Source: Streptomyces misionensis (GTDB taxonomy: Bacteria > Actinomycetota > Actinomycetes > Streptomycetales > Streptomycetaceae). Taken from it: DNA of 64,000 bases. Positions within the stretch are counted from its first letter, which is position 1. Each line of letters opens with the position of its first letter. The notes under the pieces were generated by a model. That model did no database searches, had not been told where the DNA came from, and saw only the letters and a list, made by a program, of their open reading frames with translations. Made by a program: the position numbers and the translations under genes. The stretch spans positions 6,571,001-6,635,000 of the forward strand of contig NZ_FNTD01000004.1 in assembly GCF_900104815.1 (NCBI RefSeq), in the 5' to 3' direction. Of this stretch, positions 34,963 to 42,541 are shown piece by piece.

Positions 34963-36163
34963 TACCGGCCCGCCCCCGCAGCAGCACCTCGAAGCCCGCC
35001 CTCAGGTCCTGCTTCAGATCGGCCAGGGCCTCGAAGCCGACGTGCACCCGGATCAGCGGGCCCCGGCCCGCCCAGGTGCCGGGCAGCCGGTGGGAGACGG
35101 GGTCGGCGGGCACGATCAGGCTCTCGTAGCCGCCGTAGCTGTGGCCGAGGCCGAACAGGCGCAGCCGGTCCAGCATCGCGTCGATGTCCGGTTTGCCGAA
35201 GTCCGGGTCCAGCTCCACCCCGAACAGGCCCGCCGCACCGGTGAAGTCCCGGCGCCACAGATCGTGACCGGGGTCCCCGGGCAGCCCCGGGTGCAGGACC
35301 GCCGCCACGCCCTCCTGCCCGGCGAGCCAGCGCGCCAGTTCCAGGCCCTGTTCCTGGTGGCGGGCCAGGCGCACGTCGAGGGTGCGCAGCCCGCGCAGGC
35401 CCAGATAGGCGTCGTCGGCCCCCGCGCACTGGCCGAGCCGCATCGCCGCGCCCCGGACGAGCGGGTAACTCTCCTCGGTGCACACGACCGCGCCGAGGAT
35501 GCTGTCCGCGTGCCCCGTCAGGTACTTGGTCGCTGAGTGCACCGCCGCGTCCACGCCCGCGCCCAGGACCAGCGGGCGGTGGAACGCCGGTGTGGCCCAG
35601 GTGTTGTCGGCGATCGTGGCCACCCCGTGCGCCCGGCAGACGGCGGTGATCGCCGGGACGTCCTGCACCTCGAAGGTGGTGGAGCCCGGGGACTCGAAGT
35701 ACAGCAGCCGCGTCCGCGGGCGGATCAGCCGGGCGACGGCCGCGCCGTCCGCGGTCGGTTCGTAGTACTCGGTCTCCACACCCAGCGCGGCGAGCGAGTC
35801 GCAGAACCTCCGGGTCGGCAGGTACACCGAGTCGCTGACCAGGATGTGGTCGCCGGCCTGGACGTACGCGAGGATCGTCGTGGTGATCGCGGAGAGGCCG
35901 GAGCAGGTCACCACCGCGGCGTGCCCGCCCTCCAGTTCGGTCAGCGCCTCCTCGAAGGCCCGGCTGGTGGGCGTGCCGAACCGGCCGTAGACCGGGCCGC
36001 CCCGTTTGAGCGGGTCGGCCTGGGAGGCGTCCATCTCGGCCACGTCCCGGTAGAGGACCGTGGAGGCGTGGTGCACGGGCGGGTTGACGTAGCCGCCCTG
36101 CCGGCGCGGGTCCGAACCGGCGTGCACGTACCGAGTCTGCGGCGCGTCGACGGGCTCGTTCAC
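34919..36163 (-). CDS. PLP-dependent Cys/Met metabolism enzyme (cystathionine gamma-synthase/lyase family)
   Basis: This 414-residue fold type I PLP enzyme is of the Cys/Met metabolism family. It has the phosphate-binding VYGRFGTPTS, CSGLSAITTTILAY, DNTWATP and the PLP lysine K213 in SATKYLTGHAD, plus LRGLRTLDVRLARH. The motif set fits MetC/CGS-like enzymes that make or break C-S bonds; which reaction cannot be chosen by eye. GTG at 36163 is in a GTGA overlap with the upstream MFS gene, so it is the last gene of the six-gene radical SAM/ATP-grasp operon. The linked sulfurtransferase supports a sulfur-handling role in that pathway. Confidence 0.88.
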   Translation of the reverse strand: MNEPVDAPQTRYVHAGSDPRRQGGYVNPPVHHASTVLYRDVAEMDASQADPLKRGGPVYGRFGTPTSRAFEEALTELEGGHAAVVTCSGLSAITTTILAYVQAGDHILVSDSVYLPTRRFCDSLAALGVETEYYEPTADGAAVARLIRPRTRLLYFESPGSTTFEVQDVPAITAVCRAHGVATIADNTWATPAFHRPLVLGAGVDAAVHSATKYLTGHADSILGAVVCTEESYPLVRGAAMRLGQCAGADDAYLGLRGLRTLDVRLARHQEQGLELARWLAGQEGVAAVLHPGLPGDPGHDLWRRDFTGAAGLFGVELDPDFGKPDIDAMLDRLRLFGLGHSYGGYESLIVPADPVSHRLPGTWAGRGPLIRVHVGFEALADLKQDLRAGFEVLLRGRAGIRRRGSAPSSPARR

Positions 36164-37422
36164 CGGCCCACCGCCGGTTCGGGCAGCGGCGGTTCGGCGA
36201 CCGTCGGCCGCCGGTCGCGGCCCAGCGCCAGGGCGAGCAGCGCCGCGATCGCGCACTGCGCCGCCACCACCAGCCAGAACGCGCCCAGGTGACCGCCGGA
36301 CTTGTAGTGGGCGAAGACGAAACCGCCGACGACACCGGCCAGGAGCCCGCCGACGCCGCCCGTGAGCCGCTGCACGCCGAAGGCGAACGCCGCGCTGCGG
36401 GGCAGGAGTTCGACCAGCTCCAGGTCACAGCGCAGGAAGAGGAAGATCTCGCCCATGGTGAACAGCGCGGTGCCGGCCAGCAGGGCCGGGGTGCCGCCGA
36501 GCGCCATGACCGCCATGCCGGCCGCCATCACCGCGAACGAACCGGCCATCAGCAGCCGGTAGTCGGCCCGCGCGATGCGGTCGGCCAGCACCGGCTGGAG
36601 CACCACCACCATGGCGCAGTTGAGCAGCATCACCCAGCCCAGCGCCTTGATGTCGGACACCCCGGCCGCGTACAGGCCGATGAAGCTCTGGAAGAAGAAG
36701 TACAGGTAGTAGGCGAGCGCGGTGAACAGCACCGGGCGCGACGCCCCGCGCAGCGCCGCCCACTTCCCGGCGGACCCCTCCGCCCCGGCCGTCCCCGGCG
36801 TCGCGGCGGGCCGGCGCTCGACCGGTTTCAGGGAGACCTGGTGGGCCACGGTGATCAGCGCGAAGAGCCCGGCCAGACCGATGAGCAGCGCCATCGGGTC
36901 GGCGTCGACCAGCAGCGCGGCCAGCAACGGACCGAGGCCCATGCCGGCGTTGAGCGCGGCGCTGCTCACCCCGAGGAACAGCGGGCGCAGTTCGTCGGAG
37001 ACGCTGGTGACGATGTACGCCTTGTTCGCCGGGAGGTACAGCGCCGGACCGCCGGCCACGAGGACCACGGCCGGGTACGCCACCCAGGGCACCTTGACGG
37101 CCACCCCGAGCAGCACCAGTCCGGCCGTGCGCAGGGTCAGCGCGCACACCATGGTCCGCTTGAGCCCGAGCCGGTCCACGACCGCGCCGCCCAGGATGCT
37201 GCCGCCGAACTGGATGAAGGTGGCCACCGCCACCAGCACCCCGGCCACCCGGACGTCCAGGTGGACGGCCTCGACCATGAGCACCCCGATGAACGGGGTG
37301 ACCATGTAGCTGCCCAGCGCGACGACGAACGACAGGACGATCAGGGCCTTGAGCGCGGTCGGCAGCGCGGTGAACGTCCGGTACTTCGCGGCGAGTCCGC
37401 CGCTGACGCGCCCCTCGCTCAC
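36160..37422 (-). CDS. MFS transporter of the radical SAM/ATP-grasp operon
   Basis: This 420-residue protein has about 12 transmembrane segments and MFS features: GGAVVDRLGLKRTM (loop 2-3 motif), LYLPANKAYIV and LFTMGEIFLFL. It resembles MdtH-like exporters. GTG at 37422 overlaps the sulfurtransferase stop (GTGA), and its stop overlaps the PLP enzyme start in the same way. Tight coupling suggests that it exports the product of the pathway or confers self-resistance. Confidence 0.9.
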   Translation of the reverse strand: MSEGRVSGGLAAKYRTFTALPTALKALIVLSFVVALGSYMVTPFIGVLMVEAVHLDVRVAGVLVAVATFIQFGGSILGGAVVDRLGLKRTMVCALTLRTAGLVLLGVAVKVPWVAYPAVVLVAGGPALYLPANKAYIVTSVSDELRPLFLGVSSAALNAGMGLGPLLAALLVDADPMALLIGLAGLFALITVAHQVSLKPVERRPAATPGTAGAEGSAGKWAALRGASRPVLFTALAYYLYFFFQSFIGLYAAGVSDIKALGWVMLLNCAMVVVLQPVLADRIARADYRLLMAGSFAVMAAGMAVMALGGTPALLAGTALFTMGEIFLFLRCDLELVELLPRSAAFAFGVQRLTGGVGGLLAGVVGGFVFAHYKSGGHLGAFWLVVAAQCAIAALLALALGRDRRPTVAEPPLPEPAVGR

Positions 37423-38291
37423 GGTGAATCGCTCCCACCGGTGGCCACCGGGCGCTGCGAGGGCAGGCCCCACTCGCTCCACGAACCGTCGTAGACGGCG
37501 AGTTCGCGGTAGCCCGCCAGGGTGGCGCCGAGCGCGAGGACGCAGGCGGTGACCCCCGAGCCGCAGCTGAAGTACAGCCGCTCCCGGTCCCCGGCGGCCG
37601 CCTTGAACGCCGTACGCAGCTCCTGCGCCGGACGCATCACGCCGCCGTCGCGCTGGAGTTCGCCGAAGGGCAGGCTGGCCGAGCCGGGCATGTGGCCGCC
37701 GCGCAGGCCCGGGCGGGGCTCGGGGGCGGTGCCCGCGTAGCGTTCGCGGGTGCGTGCGTCGAGCACCGCGGCACGCGGGTCGGCGAGGGCGGCGGCGACG
37801 GTGTCGGCGTCCACGATCAGGCCGGGCCGGGGCCGGGCGGTGAACGTGCCGCGCGGGCCGTCGTACGCGGCGGGCTCGGCCTCGACGGGGTGGCCGGCCG
37901 CGGTCCAGGCGGGCAGCCCGCCGTCCAGCACGGCGACCCGGTCGAAGCCCATGGCGCGCAGCATCCACCAGGCGCGGGCGCTGGAGTAGATGCCCTGGGC
38001 GTCGTAGACGACGACCGTGTCGGTGTCGTGCAGCCCGAGCGTGCGCAGTGCCTCGGTGAACTCGGCTGCGCCGGGCATGGTGTGCGGCACCGGGCTGGTG
38101 TGGTCGGACAGGTCCCCGTCGAGGTCGAAGGGGCGGGCCCCGGGGATGCGCGCGGCGGCGCCCCGGCGGGCGCCGACGGAGGCGTCGAAGAGGACCAGGC
38201 CCTCCCCGAGCCGCCCGGCGACCCACTCGGCGTCCACGAGCGGTCCGGCCGGCTCGACGGTGGTGTGCTCAGGGCGAGTTGTGGCGCTCAC
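37419..38291 (-). CDS. Two-domain sulfurtransferase (rhodanese/3-mercaptopyruvate type)
   Basis: This 290-residue protein has two rhodanese domains. The N-terminal inactive domain carries DTVVVYDAQGIYSSARAWW, and the catalytic domain has Cys243 in CGSGVTA. The loop CGSGVTA is typical of 3-mercaptopyruvate sulfurtransferases, whereas thiosulfate rhodaneses have CRxG(K/R). It would carry a persulfide sulfur on Cys243 and pass it to an acceptor. GTG at 38291 overlaps the stop of the upstream ATP-grasp gene (GTGA). Inside an operon with ATP-grasp ligases and a radical SAM enzyme, it is a plausible sulfur donor for biosynthesis rather than for detoxification. Confidence 0.92.
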   Translation of the reverse strand: MSATTRPEHTTVEPAGPLVDAEWVAGRLGEGLVLFDASVGARRGAAARIPGARPFDLDGDLSDHTSPVPHTMPGAAEFTEALRTLGLHDTDTVVVYDAQGIYSSARAWWMLRAMGFDRVAVLDGGLPAWTAAGHPVEAEPAAYDGPRGTFTARPRPGLIVDADTVAAALADPRAAVLDARTRERYAGTAPEPRPGLRGGHMPGSASLPFGELQRDGGVMRPAQELRTAFKAAAGDRERLYFSCGSGVTACVLALGATLAGYRELAVYDGSWSEWGLPSQRPVATGGSDSP

Positions 38292-39508
38292 GCGGTACCT
38301 CCGCAGGACTCGGCGGGCCGCCACCGGGAGTTGTCGGAGAACCAGCCCGCCACGTGTTCGAGATTGGCAGCCACATCCTCCTCGCTGTCCCCGTCGACCA
38401 CGTAACCGGCCAGGAACAGGCCGGACTTCACCCCGCCGTGGAACTCCTGGCCGACGCTCCCGGTGAGCATCACCTCGCGGACGCACCCGGGCTGCTCGGC
38501 CGTCGCGGTGGGCAGCTGCTCCAGCACCCCGTTCCGCGGCGGGATGCACAGGGCCCCGGCGGGCCGGTACTCCGAGGTGCCCAGCGTCGAGGGCAGACCG
38601 CACTCGGCGTACAGCCACTCCTTGTCCAGGTCGATCCCGAAGGCGTGCCGGACCATCGCGCTGATCATGCCGCCACCGGTGCGGCTGGCGATCTCGCAGA
38701 AGAGCAGCCGGTCGTCCGGCGTGATCCAGAACTCGGCGTGGAAGGCGGTCTGGGGCGGCGTCGGCAGCTCGGCCAGCACCGCCCGTGCCGCCTTGACCAG
38801 CCGGTCGTACAGCGGGTCCTCCCGGGTGAGCGGCAGGTTGGCCACCCAGTCGTTGTTCCGGAAGGACAGGCAGTCGTTGAGGTAGCGGAAGGGGTGGACG
38901 AAGACGACCTCCCCGCCGGCCACCAGCCCGTCCACGTGGTACATCTGCCCCGGTACGAACACCTCGATCTCGCTGGTCCCCCGCCAGGGGCTCGCCAGGT
39001 AGGCGTCGAGTTCCGCCTCGTCGCGGATGATCGCCGCGCCCAGCGAGCCCGACTCGGACACCGGCTTGATCACGACCGGGTAGCCGTGCTCGGCGACGAA
39101 GTCGAGGGCGGTGTAGGCCGAGTCGAGCCGGCGGTAGGCCGGCACGTCGACGGGGCCGCCCGCGAGGTGGTCCTTCATCACCACCTTGTCGCGGAAGGCC
39201 AGCGCGCTCGCGGTGTGCTGGCCCGGCAGGCCGAGCAGCGCCCGCAGCTGGGCCGCGCGCACGACGTCGGCCTCGGCGCGGGCGAAGACCGCCTCGACCG
39301 CGAACTCGCGGGCCAGCCGCAGCGCGGTCTTCTCGACCAGCTGGTTGGTGTCGTACGCGTCGAAGGCGTGTACGTGCGGGAGGTGGGAGTAGCCCTGCGC
39401 GTACTCCCGCGCGGTCACGATGACCGGGACGATCCCCGAGCCGGCCAGCCACTGGTCGTACGGGGTCTTGGCGTAGGGCGTCTTGGCGAAGACGAGGATG
39501 TGACGCAT
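38288..39508 (-). CDS. ATP-grasp ligase (second of operon)
   Basis: This 406-residue ATP-grasp enzyme has an N-terminal Rossmann-like domain (MRHILVFAKTPYAKTPYDQW), a central ATP-binding region (HGYPVVIKPVSESGSLGAAI) and a metal-binding C-terminal part (AEFWITPDDRLLFCEIASRTGGG). The family joins carboxylates to amines through acyl phosphates; amino acid and dipeptide ligases of natural product clusters have this layout. No partner carrier protein is present. It starts 20 bases after the radical SAM gene and overlaps the sulfurtransferase start by 4 bases. The N-terminal tandem repeat AKTPY/AKTPY is notable. Confidence 0.87.
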   Translation of the reverse strand: MRHILVFAKTPYAKTPYDQWLAGSGIVPVIVTAREYAQGYSHLPHVHAFDAYDTNQLVEKTALRLAREFAVEAVFARAEADVVRAAQLRALLGLPGQHTASALAFRDKVVMKDHLAGGPVDVPAYRRLDSAYTALDFVAEHGYPVVIKPVSESGSLGAAIIRDEAELDAYLASPWRGTSEIEVFVPGQMYHVDGLVAGGEVVFVHPFRYLNDCLSFRNNDWVANLPLTREDPLYDRLVKAARAVLAELPTPPQTAFHAEFWITPDDRLLFCEIASRTGGGMISAMVRHAFGIDLDKEWLYAECGLPSTLGTSEYRPAGALCIPPRNGVLEQLPTATAEQPGCVREVMLTGSVGQEFHGGVKSGLFLAGYVVDGDSEEDVAANLEHVAGWFSDNSRWRPAESCGGTA

Positions 39509-39528
39509 GGCGGGGTCTTTCTCCCGGT

Positions 39529-40770
39529 TCAGGACGCGGAGTCGGTGAGCAGTGGCAGCCGGCGCCGCTCCGGGACCCGGGAGATCAGGCCGAGTTCCTC
39601 GGACAGCTCGGTGGCGAAGCAGCCGTCCTTGTACGTGCCGGCGAGCCGCTTGGCGGTGAACGCCTCGATCTCCTCGTGGTCGAACTCCACGTCGTACGTG
39701 GTGGCGCCGCTGGTGACGGTGCGGGTCAGGATGCCGAGGTGCGGCTCGAAGGTGTTGACGCAGCCGACGATGTCGCCGATCTTCTCGCGGCGGCCCTCGG
39801 GTCCCTCCGAGAGCACCTCCTCCTGCGCGGGAATGGCGGCGAAGAGCTGACGGCCGGCCCGGCACCAGCCGACGTGGCCGGGGAAGCCCATCGCCTTGAT
39901 GCCGAAGGTGCCGAAGTCCTCGCTGACGCCGAGCTGGAAGCCCAGCGGAATCGTCTCGTGCAGCCACTTGAAGTCGCGGTAGGCCTGCTCGACCTCCTCG
40001 CGGCTCAGGCGCAGTTCGGGGTGGCGGTTGCCGTGGTCGGTGAAGTTGTTGAACCGGACGGTGGCCACGCCCAGCTTGTTGAAGTAGTGGGCGTAGCGCT
40101 CCAGGGAGGTGCGGCCGTGGTTGTGCCGGCCGATGGTGACACCGATGTTGACGCGGAAGGCGTCCTCGGGGGCGATGCCCTCGTTGTACTCGGCGATCCG
40201 GCGCAGCACCTCCTCGGTGTCCGCGCCCGAGAAGACGCCCTTGATGGGGTACGTCTTGTGGTCGGTGACACGGAGGTTCTCGTCGATCACGCCGTGGTAG
40301 GTGATGGAGATGGTGCCGTAGCCGTTCTCCACCGCCCGGTCGAGGAGTTCCCGCCAGTTGTCGGCGAGCAGCGGGCGGCCGCTGGTCCAGGCGTCGCCCT
40401 TCTCCATGGTCGCGGTCGGCGTGTGGTCCAGCTCCTGCCGGAACTCGCGGTTGTTGGCCGGGCCGTAGAGGTTCATGAACTCGCCGTCGTAGGCGAAGCT
40501 GTCCACGTAGCGGGGGTAGACGTGGTAGCCGTGCGACCGCAGGCCCGCCAGGATGCGGGGGCCCTCCTCCATGGCGAAGGACTTGTCGTACACCTTCTCG
40601 TAGTTGACGAACCAGCAGTGCGCGCACTTCTGGCCGCAGGTGTTCTTGCCGACCTTGGTGTCGAGGTCGAGGTAGATGTGGATGTCGTCGGGCTCGATGT
40701 CCTTGAAGGGCGTGGAGAACGGGACATCGCCGTGGAAATCATAGGAAATCGGAGCGTTCTGGACGGACAT
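39529..40770 (-). CDS. Radical SAM enzyme of unassigned subfamily
   Basis: This 413-residue protein has the radical SAM cluster motif CxxxCxxC at Cys45, Cys49 and Cys52 (NTCGQKCAHCWF). The cluster is preceded by a DDIHIYLDLDTKVGKN segment instead of the usual near-N-terminal beta-1. Further motifs include GDAWTSGRPLLADNW, ITYHGV, NIGVTIGRHNHGR and GWCRAGRQ. Extra cysteines (GWC, VGCVN, DGCF) lie in the second half, but I do not see a clear SPASM or B12 domain. There is no obvious precursor peptide gene, so it may act on a free amino acid or a small ligated product. ATG at 40770 has GGGGG upstream. Confidence 0.88.
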   Translation of the reverse strand: MSVQNAPISYDFHGDVPFSTPFKDIEPDDIHIYLDLDTKVGKNTCGQKCAHCWFVNYEKVYDKSFAMEEGPRILAGLRSHGYHVYPRYVDSFAYDGEFMNLYGPANNREFRQELDHTPTATMEKGDAWTSGRPLLADNWRELLDRAVENGYGTISITYHGVIDENLRVTDHKTYPIKGVFSGADTEEVLRRIAEYNEGIAPEDAFRVNIGVTIGRHNHGRTSLERYAHYFNKLGVATVRFNNFTDHGNRHPELRLSREEVEQAYRDFKWLHETIPLGFQLGVSEDFGTFGIKAMGFPGHVGWCRAGRQLFAAIPAQEEVLSEGPEGRREKIGDIVGCVNTFEPHLGILTRTVTSGATTYDVEFDHEEIEAFTAKRLAGTYKDGCFATELSEELGLISRVPERRRLPLLTDSAS

Positions 40771-40877
40771 GTGGCCCCCGATGCGGTGTTTGTCGTCTGG
40801 AAGGAGACAAAGAGACAGGAAGGAAGGACGGAACCGGAGTTGCCGGGAGGGACGGGGCGCCGCGGCGCGGCTCCCCG

Positions 40878-42098
40878 TCAGAGACGAGGCGCGGGCGCGG
40901 TGGTGACCACCGGGCGGGCGGTGAGTTCCGCGACGGCCGCCGCGCAGGCGTCGGTGCCGGCCGCGGTCAGGACGGCCATGCCCAGCCGGTCGGCGGAGGA
41001 GCGCAGCGGGCGCACCTCGTCCCCGGGCCGGACGGTGAGGTCCCAGGCGTGCACCCGGCCCTGCGTGAGGGCGGGCGGCGGTGCGACGGACGTCACGCGC
41101 CCGGGCGGGGCGGTGAGGAAGACGGTGGCGGCCGCGGCGGCCGTGGCGGGGCCCCGCCGGACCCCGGCGCCGATCGCCCAGCCGAGGGCGGCGCGCCGCC
41201 ACTCGACCCCGGTGGTGAGCTGGACCAGGTCCGCGATGCCGTCGCCGCCGAGCCGGGTGTGGGTCTCGATCACGACGACCTTGTCGCCGTCGACCATGAC
41301 CTCGGTGTGGCTCGGGCCGTCGGTGAGCCCGAGGGCGTCGAGCAGTTCGCCGACCGCCCGGGCGACCAGCTCCTGGCGGCGCGGCTCCAGGGAGGGTGGC
41401 GGCATCATATGGCTGACCTCGACGAAGCCGTCCGCGGTGCCCTTCTCGGCGATGCCGATGACGGTGTGCCGCCCGCCCTCGGAGAGGGCCTCGACGCTGA
41501 ACTCCCGCCCCTCGGCGAACTGTTCGAACAGGGTGGCGGCCGTGCGGCGGTCCGCCGGGAGCGCGTCGGCGCTCTCCACCAGGGCGATGGAGGTGCTGCC
41601 CACCCCGTCGACCGGCTTGGCCACGGCCCGGCCGTGGACGGCGAACAGCCGGTCCACCGCCGCCGTGTCGTCGCCGGCGGCGAAGGCCGGGTTCAGATGC
41701 GGCGCCTCGCGCTCCAGGATGCGCCGCATGGCGAGTTTGTCGCGGGTGGCGTGCACGACGGCCGGATCGACTCCGGTGACACCGAGCAGGCGGGCGGCCA
41801 GCGCGGCCGGCTCCAGGCCGAACTCGGTGAGCGAGACGACGGCGGTGGGCCGCAGGGGGCGCAGCACCTCGTCGGTGAAGGTCAGGAAGGCGGGCAGGTC
41901 CCGGAAGTCGGCCGTCAGCACCCGGGTGCCCGGGTCGAGGGCGGGAGCGCCGGGCAGCTGTACGTGGACCGGTTCGCCGGGCAGGGACGCCGCCGCCCTC
42001 GCCACGGTCGGGTTGGCGCCGACGATCACCAGAGTGGAGACGTCGTCCGTGTTCCCCGGACAGTCCTCGTCCGGGCCGTCCGCGTTCACTGCGTCCAC
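40878..42098 (-). CDS. ATP-grasp ligase (first gene of operon)
   Basis: This 406-residue ATP-grasp enzyme has an N-terminal pre-ATP-grasp domain (LVIVGANPTVARAAA), a central ATP-binding region (GRAVAKPVDGVGSTSIA, EFSVEALSEGG) and a metal/phosphate site (EVMVDGDKVVVIETHTRLGG). This pattern resembles BacD-like L-amino acid ligases and argininosuccinate-type natural product ligases. GTG at 42098 is chosen because GGGGGAGG lies four bases upstream; GTG 42089 is possible. It is the first gene of the operon, 107 bases before the radical SAM gene. Two different ligases in one operon suggest two successive amide bonds or two different amines. Confidence 0.87.
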   Translation of the reverse strand: MDAVNADGPDEDCPGNTDDVSTLVIVGANPTVARAAASLPGEPVHVQLPGAPALDPGTRVLTADFRDLPAFLTFTDEVLRPLRPTAVVSLTEFGLEPAALAARLLGVTGVDPAVVHATRDKLAMRRILEREAPHLNPAFAAGDDTAAVDRLFAVHGRAVAKPVDGVGSTSIALVESADALPADRRTAATLFEQFAEGREFSVEALSEGGRHTVIGIAEKGTADGFVEVSHMMPPPSLEPRRQELVARAVGELLDALGLTDGPSHTEVMVDGDKVVVIETHTRLGGDGIADLVQLTTGVEWRRAALGWAIGAGVRRGPATAAAAATVFLTAPPGRVTSVAPPPALTQGRVHAWDLTVRPGDEVRPLRSSADRLGMAVLTAAGTDACAAAVAELTARPVVTTAPAPRL

Positions 42099-42151
42099 TT
42101 TTCCTCCCCCGTTCCGCGCCGATCGCTCGTTCGGCCGACGCGGCGAGCAAG

Positions 42152-42181
42152 ACAATCGCAAGCGTGCTCGGAGGATGTCAA
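42152..42181 (-). promoter_or_regulatory. Promoter candidate for the radical SAM/ATP-grasp operon
   Basis: On the minus strand a perfect -35 TTGACA (42181-42176) is followed after 18 bases by GATTGT (42157-42152) as a -10 element. This is about 54 bases before the GTG start at 42098. Confidence 0.5.
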
Positions 42182-42185
42182 CAGG

Positions 42186-42200
42186 GTCACGCACCGTGAC
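42186..42200. promoter_or_regulatory. Dyad directly upstream of the operon promoter
   Basis: GTCACG (42186-42191) and CGTGAC (42195-42200) flank CAC, four bases upstream of the -35 box. The position suits an activator or repressor of the operon. The 9-mer GACAATCGC occurs at 42151-42159 and 42198-42206. Confidence 0.5.
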
Positions 42201-42541
42201 AATCGCGCCCGACCGCGGGCCTGACCTGGCATCGGCCCGTCTCCACAAGGGACGCTTCACGAGTTGTACGGCCGGTCGAGGCCCCGCGCCGGCCCGCGCG
42301 CGGACGCCCCTCGGCACGTCATTCCGGCCAACTTTCCGGCCACTACGACACACTCCGTTCACAAAACCCCAGCAAGACGTCCGGATCGTCGGCGGATTCC
42401 GGCCAAACGTCGGACCAGAGTGAGGGTGCGGCGGCGATCCGGGGGGAGCGGTCCGTTTCCGGCGAGGTCGGGCCGGACCCGGGACCGCGCCCGGCACGGA
42501 CGGCGGGGCCCTCCCGCACCCCGGGCGCGGGGCGGCAGGCG
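42201..42541. repeat. Long upstream region with three TTCCGGCCA repeats
   Basis: No gene is seen between the operon promoter and the stop of the DUF4157 gene. The 9-mer TTCCGGCCA occurs three times in direct orientation, at 42322-42330, 42334-42342 and 42397-42405. The first two are 12 bases apart, about one helical turn. They may bind a regulator of the operon or be remnants of a repeat. The rest shows nothing recognisable. Confidence 0.45.

Noticed and set aside
40771..40877. Small precursor peptide gene between ATP-grasp and radical SAM genes
   Set aside because: The gap holds a pyrimidine-rich tract and a ribosome binding site for the radical SAM gene, but no frame with a start and ribosome binding site of its own.
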